In this document: positions 1 through 5,176 of the stretch, piece after piece
Layout of the letters: each line of letters begins with the position of its first letter
Numbering within the stretch: position 1 is the stretch's first letter
Notes under the pieces: model-generated
What the model was told of the DNA's origin: nothing
Database searches by the model: none
What the model saw: only the letters and a program-made list of their open reading frames with translations
Made by a program: the position numbers and the translations under genes
Origin: Hyphomicrobium_A sp943371625
GTDB lineage: Bacteria > Pseudomonadota > Alphaproteobacteria > Rhizobiales > Hyphomicrobiaceae
Length of the DNA: 7,421 nucleotides
Assembly: GCA_943371625.1 (NCBI GenBank)
Contig: CALRVN010000203.1
Span: 1 to 7,421 of the forward strand
Direction: 5' to 3'

Positions 1-617
1 GACGCAGCGTCACGCTGGCCGGCCGCAAGATGTCGTGCGGAAAGGCCGACATCATGATCGACCGCGATCTGCCCAGCGAGGGCGGGGCCGGCGAAACGGT
101 TCTGATTCTCAATCCCGACATGCTGAACCAGCAGCCGCCGATCGTGCGCCTCTTCGTATTCAAGCACGAGTGCGGCCACCTCACGGTGGGCGACAGCGAG
201 CTCAATGCGGACTGCTATGCCGTCAACTACGGCGTGCGCGAAGGCTGGCTTGACCGCAAAGGCCTGAGCGAGGTCTGCGATAGCTTCGAGGGTGCGCCCG
301 AGACGGACAGCCATCCCTCAGCCAAGCGCCGCTGCGCCAATCTCGATCGTTGCTTCGCCAAGGCGATGGCGGAACAGACCATCAAGGCCCCGACCCCCGT
401 ACCGGCGGTCATGCCGCCACGTACCCCAGCCACGCTTAGGGCCGCAGTTCCCGAGTCAGCCCCCGAGCTGCCGGTTTCCAAGAGTACCGCGCTCGGCTCC
501 TCCAAGGTCATCGCTGCCTGGCGTTGCACTGAGCCCCTCGACGTGACTGGCTCGGCAACCGATCCGATCGGCCATGCCATCTCCAAGGATGCCGAGCGCT
601 CCGAGCACTGCCGCTAA
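1..617 (+). CDS. Putative HECGH-motif zinc-binding (metalloprotease-like) envelope protein, 5' partial
   Basis: The reading frame is open from base 3, and the first ATG inside the window is at 30. No stop lies upstream, so the true start, probably with a signal peptide, is likely outside the window. Counting from the ATG at 30, residues 46-50 read HECGH, an HExxH zinc site. ELNAD follows at residues 57-61, offering acidic residues as a possible third ligand. The segment up to about residue 115 is compact and contains five cysteines after the motif, at residues 62, 83, 102 and 108 plus C48 within it. Residues 118-150 are rich in proline and alanine and look disordered, and a short tail follows with cysteines near its end. 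I infer a secreted or periplasmic metalloprotein. Proteolytic activity is not shown, and the spacing between HExxH and the glutamate is shorter than in classical gluzincins. The gene ends with TAA at 615-617, and an AT-rich gap follows. Confidence 0.75.
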   Translation, partial: RSVTLAGRKMSCGKADIMIDRDLPSEGGAGETVLILNPDMLNQQPPIVRLFVFKHECGHLTVGDSELNADCYAVNYGVREGWLDRKGLSEVCDSFEGAPETDSHPSAKRRCANLDRCFAKAMAEQTIKAPTPVPAVMPPRTPATLRAAVPESAPELPVSKSTALGSSKVIAAWRCTEPLDVTGSATDPIGHAISKDAERSEHCR

Positions 618-639
618 AGGCCAGCGCCGGCTTCCGTTC

Positions 640-740
640 AAAAGCTAACCGCATATTTCTGCACGATAGAAATTGGCGCAGCCAATTATTGATCCGGCTT
701 TACGGGTTGCAGCGCATTGCATTTCTAATCGTTAGCTTTT
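640..740. repeat. 101-bp segment bounded by a perfect 10-bp inverted repeat
   Basis: AAAAGCTAAC at 640-649 is the exact reverse complement of GTTAGCTTTT at 731-740. Inside lies a second perfect hairpin, AATTGGC-GCA-GCCAATT (671-687), and a weaker pair ATTTCT/AGAAAT (655-660 and 668-673) that partly overlaps it. As RNA this could form a branched structure closed by the outer stem. I see no flanking target-site duplication, so a small mobile element is not supported. Confidence 0.5.
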
Positions 741-747
741 CTCTCAT

Positions 748-780
748 CCGCTTTATTTGTTTATGACCGGAAATAAACGG
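748..780. repeat. A/T-rich hairpin
   Basis: TTTATTT (752-758) pairs with AAATAAA (771-777). The stem is extended by CCG (748-750) with CGG (778-780) across a single bulged C at 751, and the loop is 12 bases. It lies in the AT-rich gap, and its role is unknown. Confidence 0.4.
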
Positions 781-960
781 TTGCATTTTCACCTCGTCGC
801 TTAACCTGCAAACAAACCGTTATTCCCCGTATTACTTGCCGTTTTGGCACGACCAAAGCCATCAATGATTCGCTTCATTAACCATAACCGGAGATGCATT
901 CGTTTTGTTTTTCGGGCTAACCCATTTTTACGGACGCCCCTGTTATCCATTCTGCGTGCC

Positions 961-996
961 GTTTGGCGATTTCGGTTTATTACCAAAACGCCAAAC
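961..996 (+). promoter_or_regulatory. Leader hairpin upstream of the repeat-protein gene
   Basis: GTTTGGCG (961-968) and CGCCAAAC (989-996) are perfect 8-base complementary arms around a 20-base loop. The structure ends 27 bases before the Shine-Dalgarno motif at 1024-1028. CCAAAACG at 983-990 could instead pair with CGTTTTGG at 840-847, which would give two competing folds. This is compatible with a cis-acting RNA control element, but no known riboswitch class is recognised. Confidence 0.4.
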
Positions 997-1023
997 ATTC
1001 AAAAATCGTGCGTGGGTGAATTT

Positions 1024-1028
1024 GGGAG
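1024..1028 (+). promoter_or_regulatory. Ribosome binding site fixing the start at 1037
   Basis: GGGAG sits eight bases before the ATG at 1037. It favours this ATG over longer in-frame starts such as the codon at 905. The ATG also opens directly onto a signal peptide. Confidence 0.7.
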
Positions 1029-1036
1029 TTTTTCGA

Positions 1037-1405
1037 ATGCGTGGGCTTCTTGGAGTTCTGGTTGCTGCAGGCGTGATGGCCGGTACGAGCATGGCTATGA
1101 CGACTTCTGCAGAAGCACATCTGTTTGATCGTGGCGGCTGCTGCACCGTCGCGAAGAAGGTCTATTACCGCCAGCCGACGACGTCGCTGGTGCGTAAGGT
1201 TTCGTACGAGCGCGTGCGCAGCTATCGCACCGTTTGGGCGAAGAAGCTGTACAGCGACCGTTGCGGTTGCCGTAAGTTCTATCGTCGCGTCGCCGTTCAG
1301 CAGCCGACCGTCTCGGTCGTCCGCAAGGTGACCTGGGAGCGCGTGCGCTCTTACCGCACGGTTGCCGCTGTGAAGTACTTCCGCAAGCGCTGCTGCTGCC
1401 GCTAA
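1037..1405 (+). CDS. Small secreted, highly basic, cysteine-clustered protein with two tandem repeats
   Basis: The protein has 122 residues. Residues 1-27 form a Sec signal peptide ending in an AxA site (A25-E-A27). The mature 95 residues contain 17 arginines and 9 lysines against 4 acidic residues. There are two tandem repeat units, residues 46-78 and 89-121, with 22 of 33 positions identical by my count. Both carry the core ERVRSYRTV. Cysteine clusters bracket the repeats: C35-C36, C76-x-C78 and C119-C120-C121, seven in all, with spacing of about 41-43 residues. Tyrosines and tryptophans are frequent. I do not recognise the family. It may bind envelope polyanions or nucleic acid, bind metal through the clusters, or be cross-linked by disulfides, and all of these are inference. 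The gene stands alone, with a long AT-rich leader before it and two hairpins after it. Confidence 0.82.
   Translation: MRGLLGVLVAAGVMAGTSMAMTTSAEAHLFDRGGCCTVAKKVYYRQPTTSLVRKVSYERVRSYRTVWAKKLYSDRCGCRKFYRRVAVQQPTVSVVRKVTWERVRSYRTVAAVKYFRKRCCCR
1172..1270 (+). repeat. Tandem repeat unit 1 within the basic secreted protein
   Basis: It encodes residues 46-78, beginning QPTTS and ending CGC. It pairs with the second copy at 1301-1399, 129 bases downstream. Twenty-two of 33 residues agree, and both copies share the DNA string GAGCGCGTGCGC. Confidence 0.75.
1301..1399 (+). repeat. Tandem repeat unit 2 within the basic secreted protein
   Basis: It encodes residues 89-121, beginning QPTVS and ending CCC, and is the second copy of the unit at 1172-1270. 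Third codon positions have diverged, so the duplication is not recent and the protein sequence appears to be under constraint. Confidence 0.75.
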
Positions 1406-1426
1406 GCGGTTCGCAAGAACCTGCTA

Positions 1427-1464
1427 ATTAGTGGAGGATGCGGCCAAGCCGCGTCCTCCCTAAT
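1427..1464 (+). terminator. Strong hairpin after the repeat-protein gene
   Basis: Twelve base pairs (1433-1444 with 1448-1459, one G-T wobble) surround a three-base CAA loop. After one bulged T (1432), five more pairs extend the stem (1427-1431 with 1460-1464). No T-run follows, so it may protect the mRNA 3' end or act together with the next hairpin. Confidence 0.55.
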
Positions 1465-1470
1465 AATGAC

Positions 1471-1498
1471 AGGCCGCCCATTGGCGGCTTGAGTTGTT
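1471..1498 (+). terminator. Probable intrinsic terminator of the repeat-protein gene
   Basis: GCCGCC (1473-1478) pairs with GGCGGC (1483-1488) around a four-base loop, extended by A-T and G-T pairs at 1471-1472/1489-1490. The T-rich sequence GAGTTGTTT follows. It sits between two converging genes and is preceded by a second hairpin. Confidence 0.6.
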
Positions 1499-1554
1499 TC
1501 AGCGCTCATTTCTCGTAGGCTGCGAAAGACGGCGCCGACGAAGCGAAATGACCG

Positions 1555-1839
1555 CTATTTCCCGCGCTCTTGATCGCGCTGCCAATAGACGAACAACACC
1601 GTCACCAGTGCCGTCAGCACCATCGTGGCGAGGATGTCCGTACGGTTGATGAAGGTGACCCACACGTCCCAGCCCTGAAGCAGCCCACCGCGTGGCACGA
1701 GAAGCCCGTTGCCGATCAGGATGGCCAGGGCAACGCCGGCGGACAGCGCGACGGCAGAAGCGATCTGCAGCCCCCGCTTCACGACTCGCGGCACGGTGAG
1801 CTTCTTGCCGGGCACGACGAGGATTGTCTTCTCGGACAT
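1555..1839 (-). CDS. Small inner-membrane protein with two transmembrane segments, function unknown
   Basis: The protein has 94 residues and starts at the ATG at 1839. That codon is preceded by a near-ideal Shine-Dalgarno sequence (AGGGAGGTG on the minus strand, 1842-1850), which is good support that the gene is real. The N-terminus (about residues 1-23) is basic and soluble. Hydrophobic segments lie at about residues 25-48 and 69-86, joined by a 20-residue loop containing GGLLQGWDVW. The C-terminus is short and charged (QRDQERGK). The topology is probably two membrane passes with both ends in the cytoplasm, judging by the positive charges. I recognise no domain. It converges with the repeat-protein gene and lies downstream of the HU gene on the same strand, but a terminator separates them, so it is probably transcribed on its own. 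Confidence 0.75.
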   Translation of the reverse strand: MSEKTILVVPGKKLTVPRVVKRGLQIASAVALSAGVALAILIGNGLLVPRGGLLQGWDVWVTFINRTDILATMVLTALVTVLFVYWQRDQERGK

Positions 1840-1949
1840 GTCACCTCCCTCAAATGGTCAAGCGTCAAAGGTAGCCGATTCGCACTCTATGGCCGCCAGA
1901 TGGCGAGAGTTTGGTTCTCCGAAGCCCGCTTCACGGACGGCGCGCAGCC

Positions 1950-1983
1950 AATAAAAAACGCGCCGGCAGCACGGCCGGCGCGT
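1950..1983 (-). terminator. Intrinsic terminator of the HU-family gene
   Basis: ACGCGCCGGC (1958-1967) and GCCGGCGCGT (1974-1983) form a perfect 10-base-pair stem with a six-base loop. Read on the minus strand the stem is followed by a TTTTTTAT run (1951-1958), the textbook form. It lies 37 bases beyond the HU stop codon. Confidence 0.9.
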
Positions 1984-2019
1984 CTTTGTGCCTGCGAAAG
2001 TCCGGTCCCGAGCTAATGC

Positions 2020-2322
2020 TCAGACGGATTCTTTCAGCTCCTTGGCGGCGCGGAAGGCAATCTTCTTCGACGCCTTGATCTTGATTGTCTCGCCGGTCGC
2101 AGGGTTGCGGCCCATGCGCGCCGGGCGCTTGCGCACCTGCAGAACGCCGAGACTGTTGATGCGAATCTTGTCGCCCTTCTTGAGGTGCTTCGTGATCAAC
2201 GTGACGAGATCCTCGAGCACGGCGGCCGTCGTCTTCTTGGGGATGTCGTGCGCTTCCGAGAGTGACGCGCCGATCTGGCGGAGCGTGATCGTGTTTTGCT
2301 TCGGAGCGGGTTTTTCAGCCAT
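2020..2322 (-). CDS. HU/IHF-family DNA-binding protein
   Basis: This is a nucleoid-associated protein that bends or compacts DNA as a dimer in the cytoplasm. The 100-residue length is typical of the alphaproteobacterial HU-like form, with a short lysine-containing N-terminal extension (MAEKPAPKQ) before the helical dimerisation part (about residues 12-50). The DNA-binding beta-arm follows at about residues 58-85 and carries the family signature ARMGRNPATGE around residues 68-78, with the invariant proline expected to insert between base pairs. The C-terminus is the usual lysine-rich helix ending KELKESV. The start at 2322 has AAGGA (2331-2335) eight bases upstream. An intrinsic terminator follows the gene, and 165 bases separate it from ybgC, so it is likely a single-gene transcript. 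I do not assign hupA, hupB or an IHF subunit name. Confidence 0.93.
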   Translation of the reverse strand: MAEKPAPKQNTITLRQIGASLSEAHDIPKKTTAAVLEDLVTLITKHLKKGDKIRINSLGVLQVRKRPARMGRNPATGETIKIKASKKIAFRAAKELKESV

Positions 2323-2373
2323 CGGTTGGTTCCTTGAGAGAATCGTTCAGCCGGAGGATACTACGCGAATTGC

Positions 2374-2388
2374 ACGCACAATGTGCGT
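2374..2388. promoter_or_regulatory. Palindrome upstream of the HU gene, possible operator
   Basis: ACGCAC-AAT-GTGCGT is a perfect six-base inverted repeat with a three-base centre, about 52 bases before the HU start codon. The position suits a repressor site or a small 5'-leader hairpin. I cannot name a regulator. Confidence 0.4.
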
Positions 2389-2399
2389 TCGGCCGAGCG

Positions 2400-2428
2400 C
2401 GAATATGCGGGATAACGGCTGAAATCAA
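2400..2428 (-). promoter_or_regulatory. Weak candidate sigma-70-type promoter for the HU gene
   Basis: On the minus strand, TTGATT (2423-2428) and TATTCG (2400-2405) are separated by 17 bases. The -10 match is poor. It would place the palindrome at 2374-2388 just after the transcription start. Confidence 0.22.
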
Positions 2429-2487
2429 GCGTTTTCTGCACATGTGGCCGTGGCGACGCAGCCCGGAAACCCGCGCAGGGCCTGAGT

Positions 2488-2970
2488 TTATGGGGCCTCG
2501 AAGGCCTCCCGCAGCACGCCCGAAATCCGCAGCGGCTTGCCCGATACCGAGATGAGAACGACCGTCACCTCCGCTTCGACGAGCGTCGTCTCGCCGCGCA
2601 CCACGCTCTGCAATAGCGTCAGGCTGGCCGCTCCGACGGCCTTCACCCGCGTCACCACCTCGAGCAATTCGTCGATGCGGGCGGGCTTCAGAAAGTCGAA
2701 CGTCATCCGCCGTACGACGAACGCGGCCGGCTCGTTGCCGCCGGTGCCATCGATCAGTTTGCGATGATCGCCGCCGAGCAGCCGCAGAAAGTCGGAGCGC
2801 CCGCGCTCGCACCAGCGAACGTAGCTCGCGTGATAGACGAGCCCGGAAAAGTCGGTGTCCTCGAAGTAGACGCGGATCGGCAATGCGTGCGCGCGCGTGC
2901 CGTCGATGTCGATGAGACGCCCGGCGAGATCGGGCCATTGGCGATCGGGATCGGATGTTGTGTTCGTCAT
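2488..2970 (-). CDS. ybgC: YbgC/FadM-type acyl-CoA thioesterase (hotdog fold), Tol-Pal-associated type
   Basis: This is a cytoplasmic thioesterase of the 4-hydroxybenzoyl-CoA thioesterase/YbgC family, which hydrolyses acyl-CoA and is often genetically linked to the Tol-Pal envelope system. With the ATG at 2970 the protein has 160 residues, and the family block FEDTDFSGLVYHASY lies at residues 36-50. By alignment to E. coli YbgC, D40 and H47 match its Asp18 and His25. Its Tyr14 position is phenylalanine (F36) here. CERGRSDFLR at 54-63 is also characteristic. A longer form from a GTG at 3039 (183 residues) would overlap the phosphoesterase stop by eight bases. I prefer 2970 because the following WPDLAG segment is the usual N-terminus of this group, although neither start has a strong ribosome binding site. 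No tol gene follows; the HU gene does. Confidence 0.9.
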   Translation of the reverse strand: MTNTTSDPDRQWPDLAGRLIDIDGTRAHALPIRVYFEDTDFSGLVYHASYVRWCERGRSDFLRLLGGDHRKLIDGTGGNEPAAFVVRRMTFDFLKPARIDELLEVVTRVKAVGAASLTLLQSVVRGETTLVEAEVTVVLISVSGKPLRISGVLREAFEAP

Positions 2971-3031
2971 GGCGCGAAGAAAACCGATCGCACCCGCTTT
3001 GTCACGCGCCCAGTCTTTATGCGCACAGTCG

Positions 3032-3937
3032 TCACGCACTCAGCTCGATCATCACGATTTCCGGCGGCGAGCCGAGGCGCAGCGGAAGGCTGCTGCAGCC
3101 AAGCCCGCCCGAGACGATCAGGTTGCGTCCCGCTTCAACGATGTGGCCGTAGACATAGCGCGAGCCGAACTTGGAAGGCACGACGGGCGCATAGCCCAGA
3201 ATACGAATCTGGCCGCCGTGCGTATGCCCCGAGATGGTCAGCGACACGCGGTCAGGCACTTCGGCAAAAATATCGGGCTCGTGCGCCATGAGAACGATCG
3301 GCGCGTCATCCGTTGCAAGCGCCAGCGTACCGGAGAGGTCGTCGACGCCCTCGTAGTAGCGATTGGCAAACTGCTGCTTCGGCCAGAACGCCCACTGATC
3401 TCCGAGCCCCGCGAGCCAGAATCCATGGCCATCCTTGCTCATGCGAAGGCAGGTGTTTTCGTGCACCCTGATCCCGGCCCGCTCCAGCGCCTTGCCCGAC
3501 GCCGTCGCTCCCCCGCGGTTCAATTGCAACTCTGGATCTTCCCACCAGTCGTGATTGCCGAGCACGGCGTGGACACCGAGCGGCGCACGCAACGCCCCAA
3601 GAGCGCCCGCCCATTCGCGGTGCGGAACCGATGTCGCCAGACGTCGCGAACGTATGCTGGCAACGTAGTCGCCGAGGAGCAGCGTGCAGTCCGGCTTCAG
3701 CGCGTTCACCTGCTCGACGATCCTCTCGATCCGGTCGACGTCCATCCACGGACGGCACGCGTGCAGGTCGGCGATCACGGCCAGCCGCAACGACAATCCG
3801 GCCGGCCAACGCGGCGGCGTCAACCTGTAGGTCGTCACTCTGGTGCCGAACGGCTCGGCGAGCGCATAGCCGCCGAGACCCACGCTGCCGATCATTGCCG
3901 TGCCGAAACCTTGGATGAGCTGTCTGCGCGAGATCAC
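3032..3937 (-). CDS. Calcineurin-like metallophosphoesterase with Tat signal
   Basis: A 301-residue protein with all motifs of the metallophosphoesterase superfamily, numbered from the GTG at 3937: D57-L-H59 (ADLHA), G-D90 (LLGDYV), GN128-H129-D (VLGNHDWW), H219 (MAHEPD), and GH238-T-H240-GGQ. These residues bind two metal ions and hydrolyse phosphoesters. The layout resembles the YaeI-type group, whose members act on phosphodiesters or lipid pyrophosphates, but the substrate here is unknown. The N-terminus has SRRQLIQG at residues 3-10 followed by a glycine- and alanine-rich hydrophobic stretch, a twin-arginine export signal. I chose the GTG start because it puts the twin arginine near the N-terminus. 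A TTG at 4021 would add 28 unlikely residues. The gene lies between ruvB (111-base gap) and ybgC in the same direction. Confidence 0.88.
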   Translation of the reverse strand: MISRRQLIQGFGTAMIGSVGLGGYALAEPFGTRVTTYRLTPPRWPAGLSLRLAVIADLHACRPWMDVDRIERIVEQVNALKPDCTLLLGDYVASIRSRRLATSVPHREWAGALGALRAPLGVHAVLGNHDWWEDPELQLNRGGATASGKALERAGIRVHENTCLRMSKDGHGFWLAGLGDQWAFWPKQQFANRYYEGVDDLSGTLALATDDAPIVLMAHEPDIFAEVPDRVSLTISGHTHGGQIRILGYAPVVPSKFGSRYVYGHIVEAGRNLIVSGGLGCSSLPLRLGSPPEIVMIELSA

Positions 3938-4048
3938 TGAATTCGCCTGGCTGCCTCGAGGTGCAATGCACCACCATGACGCAAGGAGCGTGCCATAAGA
4001 GGGCGGCTTGTGGGCAAGCAAAGGGCGTTCACAGCCGGCTTCCGCGGA

Positions 4049-5128
4049 CTAGCCTGTCCCGGCTTGACCCTCAGGATCGGCATCGATGTCCGGATCCAGG
4101 ACATCGAACAGGGCACCCTGCGGCGTCGATGACCTCTGCGGTCCCGACATGCCAAGGTGCCTGTAGGCCTTGAGCGTCATCACGCGCCCCCGTGGCGTGC
4201 GGCTGATGAAGCCCTGCTGCAGCAGGAACGGCTCGACGATCTCCTCCAGCGCGTCGCGCGGCTCCGACAGCGCCGCTGCAAGCGTCTCGATTCCAACCGG
4301 ACCCCCATCATGCGTCTTGGCGATGCAGAGGAGGTAGCGGCGGTCCAGCGCGTCGAGCCCTTCGGCATCGACCTCCAGCGCCGTCAGCGCTTTGTCGGCG
4401 AGGGTCGCATCGATGATCGCGATGTTCGCTACGGAAGCGAAGTCGCGCACCCTGCGCAACAGTCGTCCAGCGATGCGTGGCGTACCGCGCGCCCGTCGCG
4501 CAATCTCTCGCGCACCGTCTTGGCCGATCGCCGCGCCGAGCACGCGGGCGCCGCGCGTGACCACGCGCTCCAGCTCTTCAACAGTGTAGAAATTCAAACG
4601 GACGGGAATCCCGAACCGGTCCCGCAGCGGCGTCGTCAGAAGACCCAGCCGCGTCGTCGCGCCGACCAGCGTGAACTTGGCAAGGTCGATGCGCACCGAC
4701 CGCGCCGCCGGCCCCTCGCCGATGATCAGGTCGAGTTGAAAGTCTTCGAGCGCCGGATAGAGGATCTCTTCCACCGCCGGGCTGAGCCGATGAATCTCGT
4801 CGATGAACAGGACATCGCGGTCTTCGAGATTGGTCAGCAGCGCCGCGAGGTCGCCCGCCTTGGCGATGACAGGGCCCGACGTCGCTCGGAAGCCTACCCC
4901 GAGCTCCTTGGCCATGATCTGCGCCAACGTCGTCTTGCCGAGCCCCGGTGGCCCGGCAAACAGTACATGGTCGAGCGCTTCGCCGCGCTCGCGTGCCGCT
5001 TGGATGAAGATGCTGAGGTTGGCGCGTGCCTGCTCCTGCCCGATGAACTCGGCAAGCGATTGCGGCCGCAACGAAGCCTCGGTGGCATCGCTATCGCGCC
5101 TCGAGCCTGTGACGAGCCGATCGGTCAT
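4049..5128 (-). CDS. ruvB: Holliday junction branch migration ATPase RuvB
   Basis: RuvB is the hexameric AAA+ motor that, with RuvA, drives branch migration of Holliday junctions before RuvC cleavage. The 359 residues show the full set of motifs: Walker A GPPGLGKTT (59-67), Walker B DEIH (110-113), sensor 1 GATTR (156-160), the arginine-bearing LRDRFG (168-173), sensor 2 region GTPRIAGRLLRR (215-226), and the C-terminal winged-helix part with GPVGIETLA and RTPRGR. An acidic tail of about 25 residues (DVLDPDIDADPEG) follows the usual end. The ATG at 5128 is preceded by AGGAA (5135-5139). ruvA and ruvC are not adjacent: the upstream neighbour, 48 bases away in the same direction, is a channel gene. 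A LexA-controlled promoter is not evident to me. Confidence 0.98.
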   Translation of the reverse strand: MTDRLVTGSRRDSDATEASLRPQSLAEFIGQEQARANLSIFIQAARERGEALDHVLFAGPPGLGKTTLAQIMAKELGVGFRATSGPVIAKAGDLAALLTNLEDRDVLFIDEIHRLSPAVEEILYPALEDFQLDLIIGEGPAARSVRIDLAKFTLVGATTRLGLLTTPLRDRFGIPVRLNFYTVEELERVVTRGARVLGAAIGQDGAREIARRARGTPRIAGRLLRRVRDFASVANIAIIDATLADKALTALEVDAEGLDALDRRYLLCIAKTHDGGPVGIETLAAALSEPRDALEEIVEPFLLQQGFISRTPRGRVMTLKAYRHLGMSGPQRSSTPQGALFDVLDPDIDADPEGQAGTG

Positions 5129-5176
5129 GATTTGTTCCTGACCTGCTTCGAGCCGCGCGTCAAGGCGCGATCCTGC

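Larger units (their letters stand above)
618..1036. promoter_or_regulatory. AT-rich gene-free region with several inverted repeats; probable promoter and leader of the gene at 1037
   Basis: This 419-base stretch has no convincing coding sequence. It is far more AT-rich than its neighbours: by hand count 721-780 is 35% G+C. It holds a perfect 10-base inverted repeat (640-649 with 731-740), a tight hairpin at 671-687, an A/T-rich hairpin at 748-780, and an 8-base inverted repeat at 961-968/989-996 just ahead of the ribosome binding site. One copy of TTAACCAT (878-885), the octamer known from CtrA half-sites in alphaproteobacteria, lies close to a GATTC (867-871), which matches the CcrM target GANTC. 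Both are short enough to occur by chance. The likely role is a promoter and a long 5' leader for the secreted repeat protein. A small RNA within it is possible but unproven. Confidence 0.55.

Noticed and set aside
227..586. A minus-strand 119-codon frame opposite the HECGH protein gene
   Set aside because: It is antisense to a frame with a coherent motif-bearing protein, and its own residues show no domain.
640..740. The inverted-repeat segment as a miniature transposable element
   Set aside because: No target-site duplication is visible at its edges, and copy number cannot be judged from one window.
801..998. A 65-codon minus-strand frame in the AT-rich gap
   Set aside because: No Shine-Dalgarno sequence, and the composition is of random basic residues. 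The region is better explained as regulatory.
844..1128. A 94-codon plus-strand frame across the AT-rich region and the start of the repeat-protein gene
   Set aside because: It overlaps a well-supported signal-peptide gene in another frame, has no ribosome binding site and no recognisable feature.
2494..2506. GGCCT-CGA-AGGCC hairpin at the 3' end of ybgC
   Set aside because: It lies inside the final codons and no T-run follows, so it is not a convincing terminator.
2315..2938. A 207-codon minus-strand frame overlapping ybgC and reaching the HU start
   Set aside because: It is Arg/Ala-rich and out of frame with the clear YbgC sequence. The part after 2488 is the HU promoter region.
2897..3940. 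A 347-codon open frame on the plus strand opposite the metallophosphoesterase
   Set aside because: The opposite strand encodes every motif of a metallophosphoesterase. This frame has a shadow-like Arg-rich composition.
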